Assembly (NCBI GenBank): GCA_002162985.1
Contig: MAAD01000229.1
Location: forward strand, 1-32,143
Source of the DNA: Bermanella sp. 47_1433_sub80_T6
Lineage (GTDB): Bacteria; Pseudomonadota; Gammaproteobacteria; Pseudomonadales; Oceanobacteraceae
Direction: 5' to 3'
Length of the DNA stretch: 32,143 bases
Part shown: in pieces, positions 1-8,086 of the stretch
How positions within the stretch are numbered: position 1 is the stretch's first letter
Layout of the letters: the number at the start of each line of letters is the position of its first letter
Translations under genes and position numbers: made by a program
Notes under the pieces: model-generated
The model's input: only the letters and a program-made list of their open reading frames with translations
Told to the model about the DNA's origin: nothing
Database searches by the model: none

Positions 1-309
1 CAGCACCACAAACCCCAGGTACTGGCCAATGGATTTCAATAACTCTAGCTGATAGATAATATCTTCGGTGGGTAAGGCTCGATTGGCTTTGTATTGCGGG
101 TTAATCTCGTGACGAAAACCACTGCCCAGACTTTCATCAAAGGCCAATACCACCACACCGGCTTCGAAAAACTCTTTTTTGCACAACCAGCGTGTGGTGG
201 CCAACAGCGCTGACACATCCCAACCGTCATCATTAATGACGGCAGGAAGTTTTGAGAAGTAATAACGAAAAAATACCGAACAAACATCCACTAATTGAGC
301 TGTTTTCAT
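1..309 (-). CDS. 5'-3' exonuclease / flap-endonuclease-like protein (N-terminal part, cut by window edge)
   Basis: Open frame from an ATG at 309 (reverse) to the window edge, 103 codons without a stop; the C-terminal part lies outside the window. The protein begins MKTAQLVDVCSVFFRYYF. Around residues 51-78 it carries VVVLAFDESLGSGFRHEI followed by YKANR, which is the recognisable core of the PIN-like 5'-3' exonuclease family (DNA polymerase I N-domain, ExoIX/Xni). The acidic residues in AFDES and the basic helical arch preceded by YKANR fit metal-dependent 5' flap cleavage. It lies 6 bases downstream of the small exported protein gene, at the end of the epmC-rhlB cluster. ExoIX/Xni versus another standalone PIN exonuclease cannot be decided from the N-terminus. 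Confidence 0.8.
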   Translation of the reverse strand, partial: MKTAQLVDVCSVFFRYYFSKLPAVINDDGWDVSALLATTRWLCKKEFFEAGVVVLAFDESLGSGFRHEINPQYKANRALPTEDIIYQLELLKSIGQYLGFVVL

Positions 310-315
310 TATGGA

Positions 316-735
316 TTAATTAATCTGTTTGTCAGTCTCATAAAAAGGCACCACAGTATTGCCAATGGTGATGCTGGGGGGCGGCGCAGGCCATAAATAT
401 ACATCCTTAACACCAGCCCCTTGCGGAAATATTAAATAGCCGGCATCAAATTTGGCGGGAAATTCATAAGCAGGATAATACCAACCCAGTAATTTCTCGC
501 CATTAAAAATCAATAACCAGCGAATGGGCAGATAGTCCTCCCCCACTCGCTCCAAACCCACGATGGAAGTGTCCGCACTGTGACCAAAGTAATAGAGGCT
601 CACCAGCTGACTGCCATCACCCAGCAAATCAGGTTTTTGTTGTTTAATTAATTCATGGGCCTGCTGGGCATCCAGGCCATGAGAAAATTGACCTGCAAAT
701 AAAACCGCCAGCAGCAATAGCGTCCTTGCCATCAC
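316..735 (-). CDS. small exported protein of unknown function
   Basis: 139 residues from a GTG at 735; an ATG directly follows at 732 and could be used instead. An AGGAG Shine-Dalgarno sits 7 bases before the GTG, inside the last codons of rhlB. The N-terminus (MARTLLLLAVLFAGQF) is a typical Sec signal peptide, with likely cleavage after LDA near residue 23 and no lipobox cysteine. The mature part is about 115 residues, rich in Tyr, Trp, Pro and Gly, with no cysteine; it is probably a small soluble periplasmic domain. I do not recognise the family. It begins 4 bases after the rhlB stop, so co-transcription with rhlB is likely. Confidence 0.7.
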   Translation of the reverse strand: MMARTLLLLAVLFAGQFSHGLDAQQAHELIKQQKPDLLGDGSQLVSLYYFGHSADTSIVGLERVGEDYLPIRWLLIFNGEKLLGWYYPAYEFPAKFDAGYLIFPQGAGVKDVYLWPAPPPSITIGNTVVPFYETDKQIN

Positions 736-739
736 GGGC

Positions 740-2083
740 TTACTCCTGGGGAGGTAATTCGGTAGTGATCTTTTTACCCAAATATTTTTCCAGGTCCATC
801 AAACCATAGGCTTCATATTCATCAACAAAGGTAATGGCAGTGCCCTCTGCTCCGGCACGACCGGTGCGACCAATACGGTGAACATAATCTTCCGGGTCAT
901 CGGGTAGATTGTAGTTAAACACATGACTCACGCCATCAACGTGAATGCCGCGCCCCGCCACGTCGGTGGCCACCAAGATAGTATTATCCAGTCTCTTAAA
1001 ACGCTCCAGGGTCGCAGTACGTTTGTTTTGCGCCACCTCACCGCTGAGTAACATGGCATTCAGGCCCATGCGATTTAGCCTAGCCGCTAAATCACGGGTG
1101 GTATCTCGACGATTGGCAAAAATAATGGCGCGCCCTACCTGATCAGACTTTAAAATTCCCGCCAGTATTTTATCTTTTTCAGTTTCCTGAATAATGTAGA
1201 ATTTTTGATCCACGGTATCTGTGGCCACCGACTCGGGCTCAATTTCCACTTGGCGAGGTTTGTGAGTCCAGCTTTCACTTAATGCAATCACATCAAATGG
1301 ATAGGTGGCGCTAAATAATTGAGTTTGACGCAGGTTTTTTTCCGGAGTGGCCCGAATAATACGTTTAAGGTCGGGAATAAAACCCATGTCCAACATGCGA
1401 TCCGCTTCATCTATAACCAGCATCTCCACCTGATCGAGGAACACTACTTTTTGCATTAAAAAGTCCAGTAAGCGACCTGGGGTAGCTACCACTATATCTA
1501 TGACCTCGTTAGTCAACTGCACTTTTTGTTTCTCATAGTCCATACCGCCTAATACGGTCATGACCTTCAAACCTGTGTACTTACCCAAACTCTTGGCATC
1601 TTGTGCTATTTGCATGGCCAGTTCACGGGTGGGTGCCACTACGAGCGCCCTGGGTTCGCTAGCGAAGCGCTCACTTGGGGTGGTAGATAATAATTTTTGC
1701 ATGACGGTAATCAAAAAGGCCGCAGTCTTGCCAGTACCGGTTTGTGCTTTACCTATGATGTCGTGTCCCGCCAGGGTAATAGGCAGGGATTCTGCTTGAA
1801 TAGGACTGGCGTATTCAAAACCCAAATCATAGATGCCGTGCATGATGCGCTCATCTATATTTAAGTCATGGAAACGAGTTTTGCCCTCTTGTGGCGCCAC
1901 TGTAAATTTGGATGCATCCCATTTCACCGCCTCTTTCTTGGCAGCCGGCTTGGGTTTATTGGTATTGCTTTTGGCTTTGATATTTTTATCGGCTGTATTT
2001 TTAGCAGTGGCTTTTTTAGCGACTGGTTTTTCTGGCGCTTTTTCCTTTGATGGAAACAAGCGCTTAATCAATCCAATTGGCAT
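740..2083 (-). CDS. rhlB: DEAD-box ATP-dependent RNA helicase, RhlB type
   Basis: 447-residue RNA helicase that unwinds structured RNA using ATP; RhlB proteins typically work with the RNase E degradosome. All superfamily 2 DEAD motifs are intact: Q motif around 90-97 (YASPIQAE), motif I AQTGTGKT 113-120, PTRELA 151-156, TPGR 201-204, DEAD 225-228, SAT 258-260, ATDVAGRG 372-379 and HRIGRTGRAG 402-411. Residues 1-70 form a Lys/Ala/Pro-rich, low-complexity basic tail absent from E. coli RhlB but common in the longer pseudomonad-like forms; it may bind RNA. The start ATG follows the epmC stop with no spacer (TAAATG), so translation is probably coupled. RhlB rather than RhlE is favoured by the N-terminal extension and short C-terminus, but this is family-level judgement. 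Confidence 0.9.
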   Translation of the reverse strand: MPIGLIKRLFPSKEKAPEKPVAKKATAKNTADKNIKAKSNTNKPKPAAKKEAVKWDASKFTVAPQEGKTRFHDLNIDERIMHGIYDLGFEYASPIQAESLPITLAGHDIIGKAQTGTGKTAAFLITVMQKLLSTTPSERFASEPRALVVAPTRELAMQIAQDAKSLGKYTGLKVMTVLGGMDYEKQKVQLTNEVIDIVVATPGRLLDFLMQKVVFLDQVEMLVIDEADRMLDMGFIPDLKRIIRATPEKNLRQTQLFSATYPFDVIALSESWTHKPRQVEIEPESVATDTVDQKFYIIQETEKDKILAGILKSDQVGRAIIFANRRDTTRDLAARLNRMGLNAMLLSGEVAQNKRTATLERFKRLDNTILVATDVAGRGIHVDGVSHVFNYNLPDDPEDYVHRIGRTGRAGAEGTAITFVDEYEAYGLMDLEKYLGKKITTELPPQE

Positions 2084-2629
2084 TTATAATTCTTCCCGGT
2101 TAAATTCGCTCAAGTCCAGTGGCTCATGGGGGCGATATTTCGCAATCAAGGCATCACTGAACATCTTTGCTCTTTTAGGCAGACCTTGCAATAAATACTG
2201 CTGCACTTGAGCGTATATCTCATCTTTAAAAATAGCGGCCGATTGTGCCTGGTCGCTGATCTCACCGTGTAGGTTATCCAAACTGACTCTAAACTTGAAT
2301 TTGGCAGATTGACTTAAGATCCATTCCAGCGCCTGGGGCTTTATTTCGACCTTGGCAAACTCTTGTTGTTGTTTTTCATTGCGACCATCCGGATTATACC
2401 AGTAACCAAAATCGAGCAATTTGCGTCGCTCAACGCCGGCGATACTCCAATGACTTATTTCATGCAGCGCACTGGCATAATAGCCGTGAGCAAACACCAG
2501 CCTATCCCAAGGATAATACTGACTACGGGGGATATAGATGGGCTCATGACCGCCACGCACCAATTCTGTTTGCAAGTCATCTTTAAAACACTGATTAAAT
2601 ACCGAAATGACCTGCGTAAAACTGTGCAT
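2084..2629 (-). CDS. epmC: elongation factor P hydroxylase EpmC (YfcM)
   Basis: 181 residues starting MHSFTQVISVFNQCF. EpmC hydroxylates the beta-lysylated lysine of elongation factor P, the last step of the EpmA/EpmB/EpmC pathway. It closely resembles E. coli YfcM by eye: EPIYIP at 29-34, VFAHGYYASALHEISHW at about 45-61 with metal-binding HEISH (56-60), then LDFGYWYNPDGR at 72-83 and VEIKPQALEW. The frame extends 5 codons upstream to a TTG at 2644, but the ATG at 2629 has AAGG about 7 bases ahead and matches the family N-terminus, so I chose it. It is first in the cluster epmC-rhlB-small exported protein-exonuclease. epmA and epmB are not in the window. Confidence 0.93.
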   Translation of the reverse strand: MHSFTQVISVFNQCFKDDLQTELVRGGHEPIYIPRSQYYPWDRLVFAHGYYASALHEISHWSIAGVERRKLLDFGYWYNPDGRNEKQQQEFAKVEIKPQALEWILSQSAKFKFRVSLDNLHGEISDQAQSAAIFKDEIYAQVQQYLLQGLPKRAKMFSDALIAKYRPHEPLDLSEFNREEL

Positions 2630-2765
2630 ATCTACCTTCAACAACTGAGCTGGGCTGCTTTATACCAGTTCTAAGGGCAGGCTACCAGCCTCTCCAGGGG
2701 CTATTGTAATATGAAGTAAAGTCACCATACTGTGGCGCTTTTTATACGCTATCTATTGAGGCTCC

Positions 2766-4115
2766 ATGGCAGGCACTTTTATTAAACATGCAAAGCCACT
2801 GCTGGCCCTCACGTTACCCATAATGGGTACCCAACTGGCACAAACCGGCATGGGGGTGGTGGACACTATTATCGCTGGCCTAGCCAGCACTCTGGATCTG
2901 GCATCCATTGCCGTGGGCAGCAGTATTTGGGTGCCGTTAGTGATGTTAGTGTCTGGCATCATGGTAGCGTTAAGCCCGCTGGTGGCGCAGGCCAAGGGGG
3001 CGAAGGACAAAGCACAATCCGCCAGAATACTGCAGCAGGGAATTTATCTATCACTGCTGATTGGCCTTATGGCCATGGTATTGCTGCTGTTCTTAACTAC
3101 GCCGCTTATGCAGATAATGGGGGTTACCCAGGATATACAGGTCACTACCGGCGAATATTTAACCTATATAGCCTACGGATTACCGGCCGTGGCAGTCCAC
3201 CAGGCATTGCGCTCTTACAGCGAGGCTATCAATTTAACCCAACCAGTAACCGTCATTGCTGTCTTTGGCCTGCTACTGAATATACCTTTAAATCTGCTAT
3301 TTGTTTTTGGCTATGGCCCCATCGAAGCCATGGGTGGACCGGGTTGCGGCTTGGCCAGCTGTATTATTTTTTACTTATTGGCGATTTTGTTGGGCCTGTA
3401 TACATTGTTTAGTCGTTATCACCAGTCGGTAAAACCGTTAAAGAATTTCGGCAAACCCCATGGTAAAACCCAGCTAACCATCCTGGCACTGGGGCTGCCT
3501 ATCGGATTGGCAATTTTTGTAGAAGTAAGCCTGTTTTGCATCATTGCTTTGTTTATTGCTCGCTTAGGCCCTAATGTGGTGGCCGCCCACCAGATCACTC
3601 TCAACATTTCATCCCTGCTCTTTATGGTACCGCTCAGCCTGGCGCTGGCTTTAACGGTAAGGGTGGGTCAAGAATTGGGGCGGGGCAACGTAGCAAGAGC
3701 CCGCTTAACCTGGATAACCGGCTTAAAAATCAACCTGATGTTTTCCCTTTTGAATGCCTGTGTGCTGTGGTTTTTGGGGCACTCCATCGTATCCCTGTAC
3801 AGTGACGATACCAATGTAGTCAATTTGGCAAGCTTCCTACTCTTGTATGCCGCTCTATTCCAGCTTAGTGATGGCCTGCAAGTGGCAGCTGCGGGCGCAT
3901 TACGTGGCTACAAGGACACTCTTGTGACTCTGGTCATCACCATCACCTCATTCTGGCTATTGGCATTGCCCTTGGGTTATTACCTGGGGTTAAGTGGCAA
4001 CTCACCATTAGGGGCCGAAGGTTTTTGGATTGGGCTAGTGGTTGGCCTGAGCATTAACGCTCTCTTGCTGTTAACACGCCTCAAAAAGGTAAGCGCAAAC
4101 AGCCTGGCCAGTTAA
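2766..4115 (+). CDS. norM: MATE family multidrug/Na+ antiporter, NorM-like
   Basis: 449 residues, the usual length for a NorM/MdtK exporter, with twelve hydrophobic segments expected from the sequence. Signature stretches are present: LALTLPIMGTQLAQTGMGVVDTI near 14-36, IWVPLVMLVSG in TM2, and the second-half repeat starting LGLPIGLAIFVEVSLF near 238-253. MATE pumps expel cationic drugs in exchange for Na+ or H+ across the inner membrane; substrates cannot be read from sequence. The start ATG at 2766 has GAGG a few bases ahead and diverges from epmC, leaving a 136-base shared promoter region. A weak hairpin follows the stop near 4163-4180. Confidence 0.93.
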   Translation: MAGTFIKHAKPLLALTLPIMGTQLAQTGMGVVDTIIAGLASTLDLASIAVGSSIWVPLVMLVSGIMVALSPLVAQAKGAKDKAQSARILQQGIYLSLLIGLMAMVLLLFLTTPLMQIMGVTQDIQVTTGEYLTYIAYGLPAVAVHQALRSYSEAINLTQPVTVIAVFGLLLNIPLNLLFVFGYGPIEAMGGPGCGLASCIIFYLLAILLGLYTLFSRYHQSVKPLKNFGKPHGKTQLTILALGLPIGLAIFVEVSLFCIIALFIARLGPNVVAAHQITLNISSLLFMVPLSLALALTVRVGQELGRGNVARARLTWITGLKINLMFSLLNACVLWFLGHSIVSLYSDDTNVVNLASFLLLYAALFQLSDGLQVAAAGALRGYKDTLVTLVITITSFWLLALPLGYYLGLSGNSPLGAEGFWIGLVVGLSINALLLLTRLKKVSANSLAS

Positions 4116-4269
4116 AATTTACCCTAAACAACAAGTTTGCCTCCCTGCTCCATGAGGCCAGGCTATTAAGGGCCTAATAGTTATTCAAATCTAGTCATAG
4201 CCCCCAGGAAATTGTGCCTATACTAAGAGTATGTGCAGGAAGCAGTCGCTACATAGCCTTGGAGTTTTT

Positions 4270-4938
4270 ATGGCCAAACCAGCCGATGTTATAGATTTTA
4301 GGCAACACAAACTTAACGTTAAACCCACCATTCGCCGCCTCATTCCCGAGCTCGATGGCTTGGAAATGCTCTACACCAATGACAGTTCCGAGCAAATTTT
4401 CAACTTGAAAATACTCTGCTGGGCCATCTGGAGCGACGGCCACATCGATGCCATGGTGCCCTGGATAAACAAGCTAGTGCCCTGTCGCAGCTTAAAGGAC
4501 CCATTGAATGGTCACTGGGAAGGCTACCTTGACCCCGCTAGCGACCAGATCCTGTTTGAGGCCCCTAAATTTAAGGCCCAATACCTAATTGATAGCGCCC
4601 AGTATTATCTGCAGGATGACTTAGATCACAGCCTGGCCATTCAGGAAATACCCGACATCATTGGCAGCCATGCCGTGTTTTCCCACGACCAGTTTGAAAG
4701 TTTTAATATCCAGGAAATTCACAGTTGGCGCCTTTACGCAGATGGCACCCTGCTGGCCATGGCCATTGAAGCCGATCATGTTCACGACACCCCGGTATTG
4801 CCTGGGGATGATTGCCTATACAGTGTGCTGCACCGCAAAGACTTCCATTATTTTTTTCAAAACAACATTGCCAATAAGATAAAAGCCAAAGACCCGGATG
4901 CATTAGCCGCCATGGCCCACCTGTCTGAACACAAATAA
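4270..4938 (+). CDS. conserved-looking hypothetical protein
   Basis: 222 residues from the ATG at 4270. The frame is open upstream to an ATG at 4231, but GGAG lies 5 bases before 4270 and nothing comparable precedes 4231. The product begins MAKPADVIDFRQHKLNV. It is acidic, aromatic-rich and has no signal peptide or membrane segment, so it is probably cytoplasmic. Notable stretches are ILCWAIWSDGHIDAMVPWI (about 49-67) and HSWRLYADGTLLAMAIEADH (about 152-171), two Trp-centred segments ending in similar DG-turns, perhaps a duplicated fold. I do not recognise a family. It stands between the MATE exporter and the peptidoglycan glycosyltransferase on the same strand, with about 100-150 base gaps, so operon membership is uncertain. 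Confidence 0.7.
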   Translation: MAKPADVIDFRQHKLNVKPTIRRLIPELDGLEMLYTNDSSEQIFNLKILCWAIWSDGHIDAMVPWINKLVPCRSLKDPLNGHWEGYLDPASDQILFEAPKFKAQYLIDSAQYYLQDDLDHSLAIQEIPDIIGSHAVFSHDQFESFNIQEIHSWRLYADGTLLAMAIEADHVHDTPVLPGDDCLYSVLHRKDFHYFFQNNIANKIKAKDPDALAAMAHLSEHK

Positions 4939-5034
4939 ACGTCTACTGCTTTCAAAGTAGCACTGTAAGGCCTTAACTGGCCTAGCGGTGTAATTTAGGT
5001 TAGTTTTATTGCTTTCATAGTTCGGTTGCATGCC

Positions 5035-5892
5035 ATGTTTCACATTAAGGATGAAATAATAAAAGACCTTGAGGTCAATCCTTGGCTGCGCCTGCGTAAT
5101 CGTTTCATACGACTCATCCTTAGCCCGTATAAACTGCTAAAAAGCATTTTAATGATCACCGGCGCGCTGGTTTGGTTAGGCACAGCTTTGATTGCCTTTG
5201 CCACTTTCACCCTCCTGGAAAGCCTGCCTCACTTTGATCAACTGGGCATGGAAGGTGCAAAAAAAGATGCAGTGCAACGCATTGAAGTACGCTTAAGCGA
5301 TGTCGAGAACCCAAAACCCTTCTCTTGGACCAAACTTGAAAAAGTTAACCGCGAACTGCTCTATGCCATTGTAATGAGTGAAGATGGCGAGTTTTTTACC
5401 CACCAGGGCATAGATTACGATGCACTCATTAATGCCATAGGCGAGAACATCAAACGCCGTGAATGGAGTTTTGGTGCCAGCACTATCAGTCAGCAAACCA
5501 TTAAAAATATCTATTTTAGTAACAACAAGACTCTGTATCGCAAATTAAAAGAAGTGATTGCCACCAACAGATTGGAAAGGAACCTCACCAAAAATGAGAT
5601 TCTGGAACTGTATTTAAACCTGGTGGAATTTGGCCCAGACATCTACGGCATCGACGCCGCGGCACACTATTATTTTAATGCTTCCGCCGCGCAGCTAAAT
5701 GCCGCCCAGGGGGCTTTTCTCGCTATATTAATGCCCAGCCCGCGCAAATATCATTTTACGATTTTTCAGAATAAACACTTGGCAAAGCGCCATCGAAAAA
5801 AGTACCGTCGTATTTTGCAGGACCTGCGCTACAAGGAATACATTAGCCCCAAGCAGTATCAAACATATATAAAGTGGTCATTCTTTAAATAA
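5035..5892 (+). CDS. monofunctional peptidoglycan glycosyltransferase (GT51, MtgA-like)
   Basis: 285 residues. Polymerises lipid II into glycan strands on the periplasmic face of the inner membrane; no transpeptidase domain follows. One membrane anchor is at about 36-59, with a roughly 35-residue basic cytoplasmic tail ahead of it. The GT51 signatures are intact: SEDGEFFTHQGID at 115-127 with catalytic Glu116, GASTISQQTIKN at 147-158, and RNLTKNEILELYLNLVEFG at 182-200, preceded by the second active-site Glu181. Start: ATG at 5035, or a TTG at 5026 adding three residues; neither has a strong Shine-Dalgarno. The length is somewhat greater than the short MtgA of E. coli, mainly through the tail and the stretch between anchor and catalytic motifs (60-110). 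Confidence 0.9.
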   Translation: MFHIKDEIIKDLEVNPWLRLRNRFIRLILSPYKLLKSILMITGALVWLGTALIAFATFTLLESLPHFDQLGMEGAKKDAVQRIEVRLSDVENPKPFSWTKLEKVNRELLYAIVMSEDGEFFTHQGIDYDALINAIGENIKRREWSFGASTISQQTIKNIYFSNNKTLYRKLKEVIATNRLERNLTKNEILELYLNLVEFGPDIYGIDAAAHYYFNASAAQLNAAQGAFLAILMPSPRKYHFTIFQNKHLAKRHRKKYRRILQDLRYKEYISPKQYQTYIKWSFFK

Positions 5893-6003
5893 CCAGAGAC
5901 CCTGGCAGTCCTTTAGCGCCAATTTTACCGTTTATTGATGTAACGACTTGCAGCACTGGGGGCCAAGGGTACACTCGCGGCCATAATTATTAGAGGGCCC
6001 GCT

Positions 6004-6807
6004 ATGACTCGCCATATAAAAAACTTACTGCTAATTTCAATTGTCATCAGCCTATGGGGCTGTGTATCCAGCACTCCTATGGTGCTGGTTGGCGCCGGCA
6101 ACCATCAGTTACTTAAACATCAGCAGAGCATACGCCTTAGAGCGGCCGCCGCACTGGATGAAGAACCCGACTTGTTAACCTATTCCGTTAAAGGCATTAG
6201 CGAGAACCGCAGTTCAGAAATCATAAACACTTACCTGTTAGGTTATGGCAAAGCGGATTATAGCCAGGACATGAAAAGCATTGCCCTGTATCAGGTGGGG
6301 ATTATTTACATGAATCGTCTAAATGAACAAAGAGACGATGCAAAAGCAAAACTGTATTTTCACCGCCACCTAATTGAATTTCCATATAGCATCTTACAGA
6401 AACGGGTGCAGGAGCATTTGCAAGTCATTGCCAAGCGTAAATCACATACCCTACAGCTGACCCCAAACCAAATACTAAGCCAGCTGGATAGCCAGGCTTT
6501 ACTGAGCAAGCGCCTGGTGACTTTTGATGAAGAACTTACCCCAATGAGCCAACGGGCCATTGAAGAAGATCGCCTGGAAGATGCTAACGGTGTTTACATT
6601 ACTGTGTATGAAAATCCAGGGTCCAGCGATACAATTAAGGCCAAATCCCTTTATCAACTGGGACTTATCTACATGAGCCCCAATAACCAGCAAGCCAGCA
6701 TCAATAAATCGTCTTACTTCTTTCGCAAGATCATTGCAGAGTTTCCCAATAGCAGATTGGCCAAAAAAGCACAAAAGCGCATTAGCCATTTAGTAAACCA
6801 AGACTAG
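6004..6807 (+). CDS. lipoprotein with TPR-like repeats
   Basis: 267 residues, preceded by AGAGGG 8 bases before the ATG. Residues 1-20 are a lipoprotein signal ending in LWGC, so Cys20 would be lipidated. Two helical repeat blocks resemble each other: ALYQVGIIYMNRL near 95-107 with a following YFHRHLIEFPYS, and SLYQLGLIYMSPN near 217-229 with YFFRKIIAEFPNS. These are TPR/Sel1-like pairs of the kind found in periplasmic assembly lipoproteins. Residue 22 is Ser, consistent with outer-membrane sorting. It lies 111 bases after the glycosyltransferase gene on the same strand, so a cell-wall scaffold role is possible but not shown. A strong terminator follows at 6909-6950. Confidence 0.75.
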   Translation: MTRHIKNLLLISIVISLWGCVSSTPMVLVGAGNHQLLKHQQSIRLRAAAALDEEPDLLTYSVKGISENRSSEIINTYLLGYGKADYSQDMKSIALYQVGIIYMNRLNEQRDDAKAKLYFHRHLIEFPYSILQKRVQEHLQVIAKRKSHTLQLTPNQILSQLDSQALLSKRLVTFDEELTPMSQRAIEEDRLEDANGVYITVYENPGSSDTIKAKSLYQLGLIYMSPNNQQASINKSSYFFRKIIAEFPNSRLAKKAQKRISHLVNQD

Positions 6808-6908
6808 TGCCTCCAAAATGACCAGGCTGAGGCACCACCCCAATAGAGTCATACAGCGCAAAGGCTCACCCGTTGTGCCAAACGTTGCTACTGTTTAGAC
6901 ATTAATTT

Positions 6909-6950
6909 AGCCACAAAAAAGCCAGAGTAAACTCTGGCTTTTTTGTGGCT
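6909..6950. terminator. bidirectional hairpin terminator
   Basis: Perfect 20-bp inverted repeat (AGCCACAAAAAAGCCAGAGT and its complement) with a 2-base AA spacer. The GC-rich inner stem is flanked by A6 on one side and T6 on the other, so it works as an intrinsic terminator on both strands. It sits between the convergent lipoprotein genes at 6004-6807 (+) and 7029-7736 (-). Confidence 0.93.
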
Positions 6951-7028
6951 CCTATCTCGAGATGCCAATGGTAGCAAGGCTACCCTAAATTTTATTCCCT
7001 ATAATTCTAGCAAACAGGTAGTCTTGAT

Positions 7029-7736
7029 CTAGTTCTGAATTTTACAATTGCGCCATTCACAGCGAACTAACATAAAGGTTTTATCGCTGCATACCGCTTC
7101 CAAAATTTCGTTGGGCCCATCGGCCTTTAAGGAGCGAACTTTTGGATTTACACAGCCTTCGCGTTTCACCATGCGCTCAACTACGTACGCACTGCGTGAA
7201 TATTTCTTGGCTTTTTTACGCTCAATACGACTAATTTTCAGTAGATGATCAGCGCCTTGAATTTCCTGGGACTGCTGTAGCTTCACCAGTATTTCAAACA
7301 ACTCGGTGTCTTCGCTTAAATCCATTTCCCCGTCTCGATACTCTGTCATCATATCCAGGCAGGTATCTTCTTTATCGCCGTCGCTCAATAAGTCGGCCAC
7401 TCTTTGTTCAGCCTCAGCTACGATATCAAAGGTTAACCCCATGGCGTAGCGAGCGCCGGTTTCAAGACGGTCGTTGGTTAAGGTCACCAGGTTATAACTT
7501 AGACCGTAATCGGCCGCCTCTACCAGGTTACCATTACGCTTCCACCAGCTTCTGTAGCCACGTAATGCCGCTTGTTTGGCTGCCACACTCACTTTAGTGC
7601 ACTGGTCGGTTAATTTACGTACCGCCACATCGTTAACCAAAGCATAACTAATGGCTTGTTCCTGAGGCGAACGAGATACACCGCTGCAGGCAGCCAGTGC
7701 CAATAAACTTATAATAATCACCACGCGCTGAATCAC
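7029..7736 (-). CDS. lipoprotein of unknown function
   Basis: 235 residues from a GTG at 7736, with AGGAG 6 bases ahead, which fixes the start. The signal peptide ends in LAAC, so Cys17 is the probable lipidation site; Ser at 18 suggests outer-membrane sorting. The mature protein is mostly helical and charged, with five further cysteines, three near the C-terminus (EGCVNPK, AVCSDK, RCEWRNCK) that could form disulfides. I do not recognise the family. It is last of three minus-strand genes, after the glutaredoxin-like gene, with a 62-base gap, and shares the 6909-6950 terminator. Confidence 0.75.
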   Translation of the reverse strand: MIQRVVIIISLLALAACSGVSRSPQEQAISYALVNDVAVRKLTDQCTKVSVAAKQAALRGYRSWWKRNGNLVEAADYGLSYNLVTLTNDRLETGARYAMGLTFDIVAEAEQRVADLLSDGDKEDTCLDMMTEYRDGEMDLSEDTELFEILVKLQQSQEIQGADHLLKISRIERKKAKKYSRSAYVVERMVKREGCVNPKVRSLKADGPNEILEAVCSDKTFMLVRCEWRNCKIQN

Positions 7737-7798
7737 AAAATACTCCTACTATTTAATTAGAAACCAATAATTACAATTTTAAGGGGGTTTGTCAGCAA

Positions 7799-8035
7799 TT
7801 ACAGGGATTTAGACCAAGCAAAAAGCTGCTCTTCGTCAAATGGCCAAAAGAGTTCCTGGCCAGAGTCACTACGCAACACGGGAATCACCATGCCATATTG
7901 CTCCACCAGTGCATCACTACTGGCGATATCCAGTTTTTCAAACTTAAAACCAAGATCCGGCGCCATACGGCGCACTATTTTTTCAGCCACATCACATAAA
8001 TGACAGCCAGCAGTGCCTAACAACTGAATATTCAC
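7799..8035 (-). CDS. glutaredoxin-like protein (DUF836 type)
   Basis: 78 residues from a GTG at 8035 without a clear Shine-Dalgarno. The thioredoxin-fold redox motif CHLC at 11-14 follows the first strand (IQLLGTAG), and the cis-proline region is VIPVL near residue 50-54. The ending FWPFDEEQLFAW is typical of the short DUF836/glutaredoxin-family proteins of proteobacteria. The likely role is thiol-disulfide exchange in the cytoplasm; the partner is unknown. It lies 51 bases after the DUF5610 gene and may be co-transcribed with it. Confidence 0.85.
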   Translation of the reverse strand: MNIQLLGTAGCHLCDVAEKIVRRMAPDLGFKFEKLDIASSDALVEQYGMVIPVLRSDSGQELFWPFDEEQLFAWSKSL

Positions 8036-8086
8036 AATTAACCAAATTTAATGAAAGTGGCGCAAGACTAACATGTTCCAAGGCCA

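Noticed and set aside
45-287. 80-residue minus-strand open frame
   Set aside because: Another frame of the same strand (1-309) encodes a recognisable 5'-3' exonuclease that runs off the window; this one is its shadow.
4163-4180. hairpin CTATTA-AGGGCC-TAATAG after norM
   Set aside because: The stem is only 6 bp and AT-rich with a short, interrupted T-run; too weak to call a terminator.
4968-4983. AGGCC-TTAACT-GGCCT hairpin before the glycosyltransferase gene
   Set aside because: 5-bp stem without a T-run; may be chance.
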